Source: Xiphophorus maculatus (taxonomy: Eukaryota > Chordata > Actinopteri > Cyprinodontiformes > Poeciliidae). From it: DNA of 64,000 nucleotides. Location: positions 25,517,850 through 25,581,849 of the forward strand of contig NC_036456.1 of NCBI RefSeq assembly GCF_002775205.1. Reading direction: 5' to 3'. Positions 47,859 through 59,844 of this stretch are shown piece by piece. Below the pieces are notes generated by a model. It did no database searches and was not told the origin of the DNA. It worked only from the letters and a program-made list of their open reading frames with translations. The number at the start of each line of letters is the position of its first letter. Positions within the stretch are counted from its first letter, which is position 1. A program made the translations under genes and the position numbers.

Positions 47859-50800
47859 TTAGTTATTAACCTTCACTGAACCGTCGCTCAGCAGGCGGAC
47901 CTTTATGTCTGGAGGCAGCCCTTCACTGATCAGTTCATCTTTAATCTGCAGAAGAAAACATGAGATGAATGTGAGATACAGTCAGTGGTGAATTATAAAA
48001 TATACTGAACAGAATCTGATTATCATGATTTGACATTTGCGGGAAATCTATTTGGATTAAACTCAGGTTGTGATGGTTTGTGTTAAAGTCCAGAACATCA
48101 CTGACCGCTTTCTCGATTTCATCCTTGTTGTCTTTCAGTGACAGCGTAGTCGAGATCTTCAGCTGCAGAACCGTAAGACGAGCTGGAAGAACAAGAGATC
48201 AACATGGTATAAAGAACTACTTCCTGTTACTTTCAGTTTTGTTTCCATCCTACTTACATGTTGTAGGAGGAGGACTTGTAGATGTCAAAGGGAGAGCAAC
48301 GGTGGTTGAAGTCACAGCTAAGACAACAGAAACGAGTTCAGGACATAAAAAGTAAAAATAAATGAAAGATGAAAAATAAAGAATTGACTCATCGTCCTAC
48401 TTACATGTTGTAGGAGGACTTGGAGTTGCTATGGAGGATACTGGGAAAACAGCAGCAGAAACATCATGATTTAAGAAAATATAAAATAAGACTGATGGTC
48501 AAACAGAAAGAAATGACTCACTGTTTCCAACCGTCACAATGACACATCGAAGCTCAGACTGGTAGATAGAACTGGAGGCACTGGGGAGATAATTTAGCAC
48601 CAAAACTTTAATGTTAAACTCTTTTTGAAAATAACCGTAAGATGCTAAATCTATTTTTTAGTCCTTAAATATGTGTTTTTTGTGTCTCTGGTTAAATTTG
48701 ACTTTTCTCATAATTGTACCCACATCAGTGGGGAAAGTCCATTTGTTTAGTTCTTATGGATCACTGCTTCAGCAACTTCTGTCAGGATCAGGAGGGATTT
48801 TCCTAAAGTCATTTTGTATCACTGAAGGTGACCATTATTTTTATTACTTTGTACTTAAGTACATTTCAAAACCTGTCCCTTATACTTTTACTAAAATAAG
48901 CTAGTTATGTTTATCAGTGTTTTTCAGATAAGTATTTGTATAAAGTTTCAAAAGTTCTGATCAGATTAAATACTGACTTTGCCTGGACAGCAAAACAGAT
49001 GGGATGGCTTTCTTCTTCATCATGTTGACTGACAGACGGCATCCATCTCAGGGTGAAATTTCCTGAACCAGATGAATTCTTGTTCATGTTGACCGGTCCG
49101 CTGAACAGGAGCTCAGTGATCCTTTAACATAAAGATCAAATTTCAGATTTTCACCTTGAATTATTTAGAAGCTTATGTCTGATTAGAAACAATATTTATT
49201 TCTACTCACACAGACTGAGTCGCCTCTGCTCTGATGTTGATTTCTATCGTCTCAGTAACGTTTATGAAGAACTGAGCTCCATGTTCAGGAGTTGGAGGCA
49301 GAAACCTGGGCAGATATTCACCTGCTGTGCAGGACGGAGCTGCAGGATCCACTGGAGCAATGCAGGGAAAAATAATTCAGATAAACTAAAGAGTCACATT
49401 AAAATTGATTTGCCTAGTTGAAAGTAATGAATTATTATTGATCAACTTTCAACAAATAGTTATTGAATATTAAATTTATTCAAACCAGTGTTTCAACCAA
49501 AGATAAGCAACATGATTAAAATATGAAATCAAACCTTTGAAAACAAACTGGACAGGGATTCTGCTCATAGAACTGCTGGGGCTTATTGACACTGTTGAAC
49601 CATTGTAATGGGTCAGAGTGATGGTCTGTCTGGGAAAATCCTCCATCACCAGCTGAACTGCATATGAACCTTCATAACTGCTGTTGGTTGGACTGAATGA
49701 TAGAGAACAAGGCTGGAAGAGGACAGAGAGAGAAATCAAAGATTTAACATCAAGTTTAATAATGTTTTATTTACTGTATTTCATTATAGGTTTTATTTGT
49801 GTTTGTTTAAACTGACAATATTAATTTCTATTTAACTTAAGTTGCAGATTTATTTCTCTAAGCACATCAACTGAGAGTTCATGATGAGAGCACAGATTAG
49901 TTCATTGGCAACATAAAATATTTTGTGGAACCACAAATATTTTTCCAATGAGTTGGACTCTTTTCAAACCCCTGGGGTCAAACGTAAATATAAATATAAA
50001 ATCTGAGAATGAAAACAATTATTTTTATAGATTTTTGGCAGTGACACACAGGTCACTGAAACATTTAAGTACTTAAACGTGTAATGCTGTTGGGTGAAAG
50101 TATTAACAATGAAATGCAGTGAACTAATTTCAGATTAGTTTATGAAACTATTTAAAACTACTTCGATTATTTGCAAAAGTCTGAGATTCCAAAAAACTAC
50201 AAATTTCTGTATTTTTACGACTCCGCCTCCAGGGTTTGCTTTAACATTTTGTCCACCAGGGGGCAGTGTTCACCCGTTTGAGTTTCAATCATTTTGCTAG
50301 GCTGTAGCTACATTGTAGCTCATGTATCAGAGAGAAAAGTGTGTATGTATGTGTATGTGAATTTTACCCAAAATAGTAATAATAATAGCATGTATTTATA
50401 ATAAGATTTTTAATAGATACATATGTTTAGAGCCACCTGGTGGTGAGATGAGAAACTGCATGCAACGTCTCCTTCAGGCGCTCTCATGGCTTCCCCACCA
50501 CAATGCTGGTGGAGGTGCGAGGGAAGCAGCTCTTCACTACTTTTTTTTTTTTAACTTATTGTTGAATTTTTCTAGTTCAATAATTAATAAAATACTGTAA
50601 TAACAGTATAATCAGCATTTCTCCTTGTGCTTTTTCTCCCACCTGTCAGTGACAGTTTGACTGAAGGATATTTACTTCCTCTCTTCTACCTGTGAATCTC
50701 ACATTTTCCTTTCCTGTAACTTAACATCAACATTTATTACTCACTGATGAGAGACTGAGGACAGACGGAGGTGTGCAGGTGTAACACTCATAGTTACTGG

Positions 50801-52268
50801 GATTGGATCCATGTCTGCATTGAACATGGTCTCCATCAGGGTCAAAGGTCAACAAGTTGATATTTCTCTGACAGTTTGAGGGAACTCTGAGAGAACCAGA
50901 AAACAAACATAATTACACATAATTACAAGTGAACTCTGGAGAACAAATAATCAGTTTAAATGTTTTCATTTACACAGAGGAGCTTCAGTATCTTGACTGA
51001 TTTGTGCTTCAGTGTTTTTCTTCCATCATTTTTAGGGTCTTAAACTTTTGTTTGAGTATTGTTTCTTTGATAAATTACCAAATGGTTCCTATATTCAATA
51101 TGTCTAATTTAATCTGTATATCACAGATTAAAGTTTTTAAAGAGAAATTTTATTTGTAAGTAACTTTTAATGAATTACAAAATCTGGTTTTGTTTCCATG
51201 TAACTCTTTGGTCTCTGTTACAGATAAAATTGATTCACAGTGTTTGGATCTTATTTTTCTTTAAAAGAAAAGAAACTAAATAAACTTCAGAATCAAAATA
51301 CAGTTTATGCTCAATCAAAGACATCAAAGGTTTCAGGTATTTATAATTAAAATGATAGAAAAACTGAATTACCTCATAACAGGAAGGATGCCGGTTTGTG
51401 GTGATGAGTTTGGTTTGTTAATGTCAGATCGTTTTCTCCCTTCAACAAATATCACAGCGACGCCAGTTGAAACACCGTTTCTGTTGTTTATCCAGGTGCC
51501 AGTATTCCACCTTTAACAGAAAACATTGGGAAGATTTCTGATGTTACTAAGTTTCTAAAACACAGAAAACTTTACAAACCAGCAGACCAGAAAACTGACA
51601 GGAGGAATTTTAGACTTCTCGGAAAAAACAGAAAATTATTAGATATATTTTTGCAGGATGTTGAGATTCAGTCACCCATAGTAGGTATTGTAGAAACTCC
51701 TACTGTCCCACCAGGTGTACTCTCTCAGACACCATTCACCGCTGCTTTCATCAATCTTCTTACTACAGCCAGAACAAAGCCATGACTCAAGCTCTCCACA
51801 TGAGCTGTGGCCAAACTTAAAGCGATGCAAAGCCTGTAGATTTAAAGTGAAGAGGCTTTAGATCAGGGGTGGGCAACTCCAGGCCTCGAGGGCCGGTCTC
51901 CTGCAACTTTTAGATGTATCTCTACTTCAACACACCTGAGTCAAATAATGAGGTCATTAGCAGGACTCTGGAGAACTTGACTGCACTTAGGAGGTGATTC
52001 AGCTGTTGGATTCAAGCGTGTTGGAACAGGGAGACAACCAAGAGTTGCAGGACACCGGCCCTCGAGGACCAGGATTGCCCACCCCTGCTTTAGATACAAG
52101 ACAATATTTTTTCAAAAGGTAAAATAAAAAAAACTTCAGAAAATCTCAACTTACTGTAAAACTGCTTCCTTGTACATCTTTAGTGGTGTGTGTAAACACA
52201 GTACCAGTATAACCAGCTTCTGTCCATCTGACCATCATCATCATCACCAGCAGCACAGAGAGAAACAT
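47859..52268 (-). CDS. Array copy F: complete secreted paralog
   Basis: Twelve exons, in order of translation: 52155-52268, 51676-51833, 51373-51510, 50745-50886, 49535-49712, 49210-49351, 48978-49121, 48522-48580, 48405-48440, 48258-48317, 48106-48182, 47859-47945. They add to 1335 nt, an exact frame for 444 aa ending in TAA. Leader MFLSVLLVMMMMVRWTEA. The Cys-rich exon (39-91) has the spacing C-x8-C-x2-[13 protein letters not shown] starts the first beta-sandwich segment (137-243). [12 protein letters not shown] and [11 protein letters not shown] mark the second (244-339). [18 protein letters not shown] follows. Two short Ser/Thr/Pro exons (359-390) take the place of the long repeat in B. 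The SEA-like tail spans 391-444 ([33 protein letters not shown]). No membrane anchor. With B and D it is the best candidate for a working gene. Function unknown. Confidence 0.82.
51864..52087. mobile_element. hAT-type MITE with 8-bp target duplication
   Basis: A 224-bp element starting CAGGGGTGGGCAACTCCAGG and ending TTGCCCACCCCTG, flanked by CTTTAGAT at 51856-51863 and 52088-52095. Lies in the first intron of copy F. Same family as the element at 957-1176. Confidence 0.92.
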
Positions 52269-52316
52269 GATGAACGAATCGGTTCTGCTAAACAAAGAAA
52301 ATCAGAGGCAGGCAAC

Positions 52317-52322
52317 TTTATA
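52317..52322 (-). promoter_or_regulatory. TATA box of copy F
   Basis: Minus-strand TATAAA in GACTGTATAAAGT, 49 bp before the ATG, matching copy C. Confidence 0.55.
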
Positions 52323-52784
52323 CAGTCACTCCTTATTCACTCTGTTTACTGTTAGAAACATGTAGAACTCGTTTATGGACTCTATTTACATAATGAACCA
52401 GGAAATGTCAGACACCTGATTCATAACCATCAGAAACAAGTTTCCTTGAAGGTAAAATTTTACTTTGCAAACTGAAAAATACTAAATCTATTTTTGCTTC
52501 ATCTCAATGTTTCTAAATCCTGCAGCACTATCAGGTTAATTATTTATCCCTCCTGGTCGGTTTTTGTGTCTCAGTGAATATTTAAGATGTTCACAGATCA
52601 AAGCTGATCACTACCAGTTCATCACCAGACCCAGAAGGTGGAGACGACCAGGTTAAATGTTCTGAGCTCCAGATTAGCAGATCAGCTAAACATGTAAAGG
52701 AGAAGCACAAGACAGACACCAAAAACACCTGGAACCAGTTCATGAGGCCCAGGCCCATAACACTAACCTTCAACCAGAGTCGGG

Positions 52785-52945
52785 AAGTAACTACTTACAT
52801 TTACATAAGTAACTTTTTTGAAAACATGTAGTTTTAGGAGTATTTTTACTATGTTGTACTTGAATCATTTTTTATGAAGTATTTCTACTTTTACTTGAGT
52901 AAAATTTCTGGATTCTCTACCCACTGAATGAAAAACAAACCTGGT
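52785..52945. repeat. Dispersed fish repeat
   Basis: Third occurrence of the family at 18243 and 22935 (GAAGTAACTACTTACATTTA, TACCCACTGAATGAA). Confidence 0.55.
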
Positions 52946-54960
52946 TTAACCAAACAACAGATATGATCACTTTCCAGCACATTCAGAAAACTGGTCCAAC
53001 AAGGAAATGCACAGTACACTGGATTGTTTTGTTGTTTTGTTTTCTTTTGCTGAGGTCACAAAACGGGCAGAGGGCAAATTAGGGTAAAGATGGCCTGAAA
53101 AATTCATTTCTGTAGGTTCAAAAGAAAGTGTAAAAAATCTGAGAATATTCTGAGAAACAAATTCAAATGCACAAAAAAGGAAACAAATAAACCAAGAAAC
53201 TAAACTAAAAGTGGTGAACTATATGGCAACACCTTAGTACCAATAATGAAAATAAAGAAATTACGTAAACCTGCTAATATATGGGAAAGAAAATCAAAAC
53301 AAAAGCAGCAATAAATCATGACAACTGTTGTTTCTGCATCTTAAATTAATGATGAATAAACATGTTTACATTTCATATATTAGCTTAGCACAAGTTCAGC
53401 CCAAAATAGTAGTCTAGAGTATCTATGTCCAAGATACTCTAGACTACTATTTACTATATTTACTACTGCTTTTAGGAGACACAATCTTTCACCATGACAC
53501 AATAAATCTTACAACAGAATATAAATATTTTTTTAAATCTCGAGGCTCACTGTAGGACCCAGACAGTGTCTAGTTTTTGATGACAAAAACAGAAGTAGAA
53601 GACGAGTCCAATGTTCATCATTCTTTAGAGATTCTTTCTACATTTGACAGATTTCCCCATTTTGTCTGCAAATTTCTGTTAAATCGACTCATTGAAGTAA
53701 AATCCTCCTTTGCTCGGATTAGTCAATGTCAAAAGACTTTTGAAAAACTCCATGGAGCTTTATGATGCCAGGATTTTAAAAGTAACAGAATCCAATTATG
53801 CAAAAAAATTGGGCTTGGAAGACAAAATGTTTGAACATAAATACATATTAAGGCTTTGAACGTTGATGCGTTAACGCGTATGATTGATCTGAAATGTTCA
53901 ACTTGTTAATTTTCCATAACTTAACAAGTTTATTTATGTAAAAATTAAGTTGTTAATTTATGTAACAAATTAATTGTTACATAAATGAACAAGTTTTAAT
54001 TTATGTAAAAATCAACTTGTTTGATTGTTACTTTTTTCAGCTTGAACTCGCCATCTAGTGGAGCAGAAGTGTAATATTAATCACATTTCCTATTTTAGTC
54101 ACAGTGTGCAGAAAGGCAAAGAGTACTCAATGCAGAGAGGCAGAGGCGGGGAACAGATTTGTTGTTTTAAATTTTAAAAAAACGACAAACAAAAGAACGC
54201 ATGAAAACCACAAGGAACACAGGAAGTCAGTTATAACGGGATTAAACGAGAGGAACCAGCCAGGAGGAATGGGAAAGAGGTAATTAAATGCTGAAACAAT
54301 CGACCAGATTGGTTGACTAATAAGTTGCAGGTGTGATGGGAGGAGAAAGAGAGAGAGGGAAAGGCACAGGGGGCGAGGGAGAGTACTCAACAGGAAAAAG
54401 CTAACATAAAAGAATAACTACAGTAACAAGGAATATAATAAGGAACATAATAAACTAGAATCACCGAAGGACTGTGAGGACTTTAGTTCAGTGACTGAAC
54501 TAAACTAAAGTAAAATAGAAACAAAACTGATCTAATAAAATAGAAGGAATACAGAATAAACCAACTCAAAAGCAATTCAAACAACCCAGGACACAACAAT
54601 ATTCACCTAAACTATTTTCTCCCACTCAGAGTTAGTTCACAGCAACATGTTACACAGTATTTGTGCTGCGTTCAACAACACACAGTCATACTGGTGTGCA
54701 GCAAATTTCACTTAAAAAGATACAAACAAAAGAAAGTTAGCCAAAAAATAATCCAAAAATATAAATTAATCAGATATAAAACTATAATTACATATGTAAT
54801 TTAATCAACAGTGAACAAAATGTGAATAAAAAGTTGTGACAAAATAGTGTGAAAATTATCCGTTTCAGAGTATATAACGGCACATGGTTTTATAATATAT
54901 AGTATTTTTCTAAAATATCCATCACAATCAGCTAAGGATTAATTGAAGAAGAAATGTTAT
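52946..54960. other. Gene-poor stretch
   Basis: No supported gene. Contains a near-perfect hairpin at 53404-53452 and inverted AT-rich text at 53900-54030 (repeats of AACTTGTT and TTATGTAA). 54120-54420 is a purine-rich segment whose open frame is not convincing. Confidence 0.45.
53404..53452. repeat. Perfect hairpin, 21-bp stem
   Basis: Arms 53404-53424 and 53432-53452 are exact reverse complements around a 7-nt loop. Confidence 0.95.
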
Positions 54961-54964
54961 ATAA

Positions 54965-55057
54965 CTCACCACTAGGTGTCACTGTTGTTACAAACTCAGG
55001 TGATCCATTTCTTCTGACCTTCAATGTAATTCCTTGTCTAATGAGTTTATCTAATAA
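54965..55057 (-). pseudogene. Possible relic of an array terminal exon
   Basis: On the minus strand, KLIRQGITLKVRRNGS followed by CCTAGTGG resembles the last exon of the array genes ([20 protein letters not shown] and the shared CCCCCTAGTGG just downstream). The acceptor is poor and the frame is shifted relative to the stop. If real, it is the 3' end of a decayed copy, perhaps the lost end of G. Confidence 0.35.
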
Positions 55058-55660
55058 GTAAAACCAAAACAGTTTTCAGATAAAATATATACATATATAA
55101 CATATTTTAGAAAGGAAACTAAACTGTGTCTGCATGATGGAAATCAGAGTTGCTCTGTCAAAGAATAGATGTATGTTTATAGATGTAAATAAAGAAATTA
55201 TGAATGAAGTCACTGACAAACCCGTCCTGGTTCCAATTACGCATTAAAACTGACTTCTCTACTGAAGTTGCAGTCGATGCTCCTCAAAACGCCATTTCTA
55301 TTCGCTTAGCTTTCTTTTTGTTAGCTTCCTTCGTCTTGTTATGATTTTTGAGACTGTGGGCTACCATTGCTCAACAACTTTAAAATCCATACATACATGG
55401 CGGAATCCATTATTACTTCCGTAAACAGTGCGCTGCCGTGTGACGTCATTAACGTTCGTCTACTGCGCATGTCGCTTTGGGATCGTCAACATTCACGTTT
55501 CTTCCTAAAATAATGGCTTCTTTTTTGCCAAAAGTGTTCTTGAATAAATAATTAAATTATTAATAATAATAATTACCACCTCAATCTTTCCACAATATAT
55601 TTTAGGCAAAATAAACAAATAAATAAAAATCCAATTTAAGCTAAACATCTAAATTGAGTA

Positions 55661-56697
55661 TGGGCTCTTTGCACCTCAGCTTCCGCGTTCGGGGGAAAGT
55701 GGCTCCATCGTTTCCGATCTATTGAAACTTTACACTGGGTGTTTGAAGGGCTTGTCCAAGGTAACAATTAATGATGTACATCGATCCGAAGCCCCAACAA
55801 TAAGCTGGAGGAAGGTTTTAAGATGTTCGCCTCGTTATACATTCACAGATACAAAGGTGAGTTTTACTTTCTTTAAACTTTGTGGCTAACATTAGCTTTA
55901 GCTTATGCTAGTAGGCAATATTCTCAATGTGCTATTTAAGTATCTAAACATTTTTCATCCATTCTAACGGACAATGTTTTTACCTTGTTTTCAAGTATAT
56001 TACCTGCGTTTATTGTCGTTAGTATCAGAGACCAAGTAACGGGGATTTTACGGTTCAGGCTTTTTGCTTCTGAAGCCTGAGGAACAACAAGCCCATAGCT
56101 TAACAGTAGAGCAGCTCTGGTGTCGGAGTTCTAGTTCAGCTGACTGTTCAGGTTTAAAGTTGTTGCTTTTAGAAAAATATGGCCGTGTTCCTTAACGTCT
56201 CCATGTTATTTCATTTTATTAGTTTTGCATGTTTCTTGTGAAGCAGGACGGTGTTTACAGCAGTGTTTACAGGCGGATCAGTAGCTCGGCTGTCTGGCTC
56301 TGGTCTGCTCTCTGGTTCCCATAAACTCTCTTTCAGGCTGAATACAGAAGTGATTCCATGGAAATAACACAGGAGGCTCCTTTACCTTCTGCTTTAGGCT
56401 GAAGAAGCTGATCCGGAGTGAAGTGAAGGCTGTAAACTTTGCTGTGCGGCGTTAGCTTTAACTGGTAGCAACGAATATTTACAAGCCACCGTCTTCTTAA
56501 TTCAGGGCCGCTTAGAAATCCATGAAAACTTAAAAGCCCATTATATTAGGAAGACAACAAAGTGCATAGTGTTGTTTTATTTGTGTCTGAAATACGACTT
56601 TGTCTTTTCTAGCTGTCATGGTAACTCAAAGCGGAAAAAAGAGAGCTGCATTTGCGCATGCGGTTGTGACATCAGCGCGGCAGGTGCAAAGAGCCCA
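55661..56697. mobile_element. 1-kb element with perfect 16-bp inverted ends
   Basis: TGGGCTCTTTGCACCT (55661-55676) is repeated in reverse complement at 56682-56697. The interior is more CpG-rich than the surroundings. Adjacent bases do not give a clean target duplication. Possible DNA transposon of undetermined class. The interior includes the exon-like segment at 55822-55855. Confidence 0.5.
55822..55855 (+). other. Possible first coding exon
   Basis: An ATG followed by MFASLYIHRYK and a strong donor (AAAG then GTGAGT), preceded by CpG-containing GC-rich text that could be a promoter or 5' leader. No following exon was recognised, so this could be chance or part of the surrounding inverted-end element. 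Confidence 0.25.
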
Positions 56698-57589
56698 TTG
56701 ATACCTGATGGGTGAATATAGCTATAGATTTTAAAGTGCACTTTAACTTTTCCAACTAAATTACTTTTTAATAGTGATGGGAAAAAATATATTGCAAATT
56801 CTTTATCACAATAAGACTGTACTCAATGTGTGTATTGAGAAAAAGATAATCATGCTCAATGTTTAATATTTAACATTTCGCAACTGCTATTAAAATGAAA
56901 TAACAAAACTTTAATGTGAATTTTAAATTTCTAGATTGAGAGACCACCGTCAGCCCAATAACAGGGAAACCTCAAGGTTGTGTGCTCGGCCCTCTGCTTC
57001 TCACACAGCAGTGAATTTACAGATAAGGCCTGAAAATGTACTTTATGGGTGGTTTCACTGTTGAGGGGCTCATTTATTGGAGTGATGACTCAATGAACAG
57101 GGAGGAGATCCACCTGTAAGACTTTATATAACAATAGTAAACCATATGTGTATATATATAGAGAGAGAGAGAGAGAAAGAGAGAGAGACCAGAAGAGAAG
57201 CTTGCAGTCCTGATTATTAAAAAAAATGTATTAATATATTTCTTTTAAATAAAAAAACACCGACTCCAAACAACTTCATAAAACAACTTCAGTCGCTCAG
57301 TTCAATACTCCCGTCCCTCACTTCACGTCATGGCGCCTCGCATGATTAAGTGTCGCCGTTGCAAAGGGGCAATAGTTTGGGTCATGCAGATCTGATCTGA
57401 TCGTTTCCATAGCAATGAGCAGAAACAAGACATTCCCCCAGTGACCTCATTGTAGTTATGACCTCATCTATGACAAGGGGCTCTACATCAAAGAACATCT
57501 GAGGTTATGAATCCTTGTGTTTCAAAACCTCAGTTCATATCCAAGCAACTCTTCGAACCTCAACATTGTTTCTCGCAAGGATTTTCAGG
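56698..57589. other. Upstream region of the USP-like gene
   Basis: No gene seen. Contains a (GA)n run near 57160-57190. The frame of the following gene is open upstream to 57515 but that codon is TTG, not ATG. Confidence 0.5.
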
Positions 57590-59791
57590 ATGGCAGAGAT
57601 GTTGGTCGGCATGTTTTTTCCCCTGGGTTTTGGCCTTGGATATTTAGTTACCACCGGTATGAAGAGAGTTTTTGACAAACTACTTCCTGGCAGCGATTTA
57701 GAACAAAGTAGTTCTCAGGATGAGAGCACTTTTTCTGAGTATGATGCATTTGATGCATTTCTTTTCAATCCTTCACCAACTGAGAAGCAAACCTCCCCGG
57801 CTGGGGAGGTCGACAAAAGTAGCTCTCAGGATGAGAGCACTTTTTCTGAATACGATGCATTTCTTTTCAATCCTTCTACAATTGAGAAGCAAACTTCCCC
57901 GGCTGGGGAGGTTTGCTTCACTGAATATGATGTTTATGAGTCTTATATTTCTTATCCTTCTCCAACTGAGAAGCAAACTTCCCCGGCTGGGGAGGTTTGC
58001 TTCTCTGAATACGATGTTTATGAGTCTTATATTTCTTATCCTTCACCAACTGAGAAGCAAACCTCCCCGGCTGGGGAGGTTTGCTTCTCTGAATACGATG
58101 TTTATGATTCTTATATTTCTTATCCTTCACCAACTGAGAAGCAAACCTCCCCGGCTGGGGAGGTTTGCTTCTCTGAATACGATGTTTATGATTCTCATCT
58201 TCTTGATCCTTCCCCAGTTGGGAAGCAAACCTCCCCGGCTGGGGAGGTTTGCTTTGAAACAGAGACAGTTGAGTCTGAAAGCTCAGCATCTGCTTTGAAG
58301 AAGACGGCATTTGAAGAAAGTACCCACGAAGAGAGCGCCGTCCAGACCACTGTTATAGGGAACGATTTCTCTAATCTTCCCAAAGATCAAACTTCTGTGG
58401 CTACAGAAGTTTGCTTTGAAACAGAGACAGTTGAGTCTGAAACCTGTGTTGCTTTGAAGAAGACATTTGAAGAAAGTACCCATGAAGAGAGCACTGACCA
58501 AGGGAACGATTTCTCCAATCTCTCAATAGAACCAACTTCCCCGACTGAGGATGCTTGCTCTGTCGATGAGAAAGTTCTCTCAGAAACAACAGATGTCATA
58601 AAGAACCAAGTCCGCAAAAATGAAGAAAGTGACATTGGCAATTTTTGTACGTTTTCCAACTCTTCAAAAAATGGTTGGATTAACGCCAGTTTTCAAGGCA
58701 TTCTGAACTTGAATTTTACCAGAAAGTGCCTTTCTCAGAATCCCCAGAAGTTTTTTGAATCGTCATCAGCCACACCGTTATGTGCCAGTATCATCTCTAC
58801 AGCTGTTCACAATCCGGGGAAATATTTTTCCCCACTGGAAATGTCCCGAGTTCAGGTGGAACTGAGAGAAAGTGAACTGTCGTCTGACTTGGGTAAAGAC
58901 TATCAAACTTCAAACTTACTGGAAGCTATTTTAGACTGGCTAAATTCAAGTGACAGAAACATGGATATGCTGATGAACAGTGAGAAGACCTGCGTAAAGT
59001 GTAAGGGAGATTTCCTAGACCTCTTGAACAGCAGTCCCCTTGTTATTCTGCCTGCACTTCCTTCCAACACCATCGCCTCTCTGTTTAAGTTTTGGATGGA
59101 TAACAGTAGGGAAACTCACTGTTCAAACTGCAAGTCAGTCTTTAAGAGAAAACACTTCCTAAGTAACAATGAAGCGATAGTCTTGTTCCTGCGACAGTCG
59201 GCCAGGTCTTGGAGTCCAACAGTGATTCCAAATGCAACGCTTGACGTGCCCGGACAAAGTGGAAATCAGCTGTACCATCTTTCTTCCATCATCTGTTGTG
59301 ATTCGGAGCTGATCCACTTCTGCACCTACCTGATCCGTGGACAACAGATATTCAAGGCTGATGACGACGGTGTTAGGCCTGCATGTGGCCACGGCAAGCA
59401 AGACATTCATGAAAGGGGATTTGTCTACATTTATGAGAAGAAAACACCAAATGTGACGTCCTACCCTGCTCTCCCTCTCCAAAGCAGCCAGGCAGTTTTT
59501 CTACGGGAGCCAGAATCGTTAAAAGTTGCTGAAAACAAGACAGAAACCGTTTCTGAGGCTGGAGGGACCGTGAAAGAGACAGAAGATGTGTTTAGTCACC
59601 TAAAGAGTGTATGGGAATATATATACAAGAATATATATAGATGGGAGTCATTGTTGTTAATTTTGTGTTTATTTTGCATTCTGATGGTTATTATTAGCTT
59701 TTGTGATTTTTTCATGTTTTTATTTTTTCTAATTTCTGTCTGTGGACTTACTTATGTGTCGGCAGCATCATGCCAAGCATTGGATGCTTAG
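57590..59791 (+). CDS. Membrane protein with inactive USP-like domain
   Basis: Single-exon gene of 733 aa from the first in-frame ATG (MAEMLVGMFFPLGFGLGYLV), ending in TAG. Residues 1-23 form a hydrophobic N-terminal segment. Residues about 40-220 hold tandem repeats containing SEYDVYDSYISYPSP and EKQTSPAGEVCF. About 355-620 resembles a ubiquitin-specific protease fold: KNGWINASFQGIL (from residue 360) fits the Cys box but has Gly362 where the nucleophile Cys belongs. CVKC (468-471) and CSNC (511-514) fit the zinc ribbon. H576 in LIHFCTYLIRG and the following DDDGV fit the His box. Residues 686-725 are one or two membrane spans (LLLILCLFCILMVIISF). USPs remove ubiquitin; without the Cys this one should not, but it might bind ubiquitin at a membrane. 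The USP assignment is inferred from motifs only. Confidence 0.65.
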   Translation: MAEMLVGMFFPLGFGLGYLVTTGMKRVFDKLLPGSDLEQSSSQDESTFSEYDAFDAFLFNPSPTEKQTSPAGEVDKSSSQDESTFSEYDAFLFNPSTIEKQTSPAGEVCFTEYDVYESYISYPSPTEKQTSPAGEVCFSEYDVYESYISYPSPTEKQTSPAGEVCFSEYDVYDSYISYPSPTEKQTSPAGEVCFSEYDVYDSHLLDPSPVGKQTSPAGEVCFETETVESESSASALKKTAFEESTHEESAVQTTVIGNDFSNLPKDQTSVATEVCFETETVESETCVALKKTFEESTHEESTDQGNDFSNLSIEPTSPTEDACSVDEKVLSETTDVIKNQVRKNEESDIGNFCTFSNSSKNGWINASFQGILNLNFTRKCLSQNPQKFFESSSATPLCASIISTAVHNPGKYFSPLEMSRVQVELRESELSSDLGKDYQTSNLLEAILDWLNSSDRNMDMLMNSEKTCVKCKGDFLDLLNSSPLVILPALPSNTIASLFKFWMDNSRETHCSNCKSVFKRKHFLSNNEAIVLFLRQSARSWSPTVIPNATLDVPGQSGNQLYHLSSIICCDSELIHFCTYLIRGQQIFKADDDGVRPACGHGKQDIHERGFVYIYEKKTPNVTSYPALPLQSSQAVFLREPESLKVAENKTETVSEAGGTVKETEDVFSHLKSVWEYIYKNIYRWESLLLILCLFCILMVIISFCDFFMFLFFLISVCGLTYVSAASCQALDA
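57780..58255 (+). repeat. Coding repeats with embedded hairpins
   Basis: Five to six units of about 84 bp (28 residues). Each contains AAGCAAACCTCCCC, a GGCT spacer, then GGGGAGGTTTGCTT, an almost perfect stem of 14 bp with a 4-nt loop. Because the core is palindromic, long open frames also appear on the minus strand; these are artefacts. Confidence 0.85.
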
Positions 59792-59795
59792 CATT

Positions 59796-59844
59796 AAATT
59801 TAATTACAACTGGTGAAACGTATTTACCAGTTGTAATTAAATTT
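59796..59844. repeat. Perfect hairpin just after the USP-like stop codon
   Basis: Arms 59796-59814 and 59826-59844 (19 bp) are exact reverse complements around an 11-nt loop, starting 5 bp after the stop. It would form a stem-loop in the 3' UTR. Confidence 0.95.

Noticed and set aside
55280..55400. Short minus-strand Lys-rich frame starting MVAHSLKNHNKT
   Set aside because: Only 26 residues with no following exon recognised; could be chance or a transposon remnant.
57515..57589. N-terminal extension of the USP-like protein from 57515
   Set aside because: The codon at 57515 is TTG, so the first ATG at 57590 is preferred.
57918..58310. 130-aa minus-strand frame with SKPPQPGRFASQL repeats
   Set aside because: It results from the palindromic cores of the repeats in the USP-like gene; the plus strand has the long single frame.
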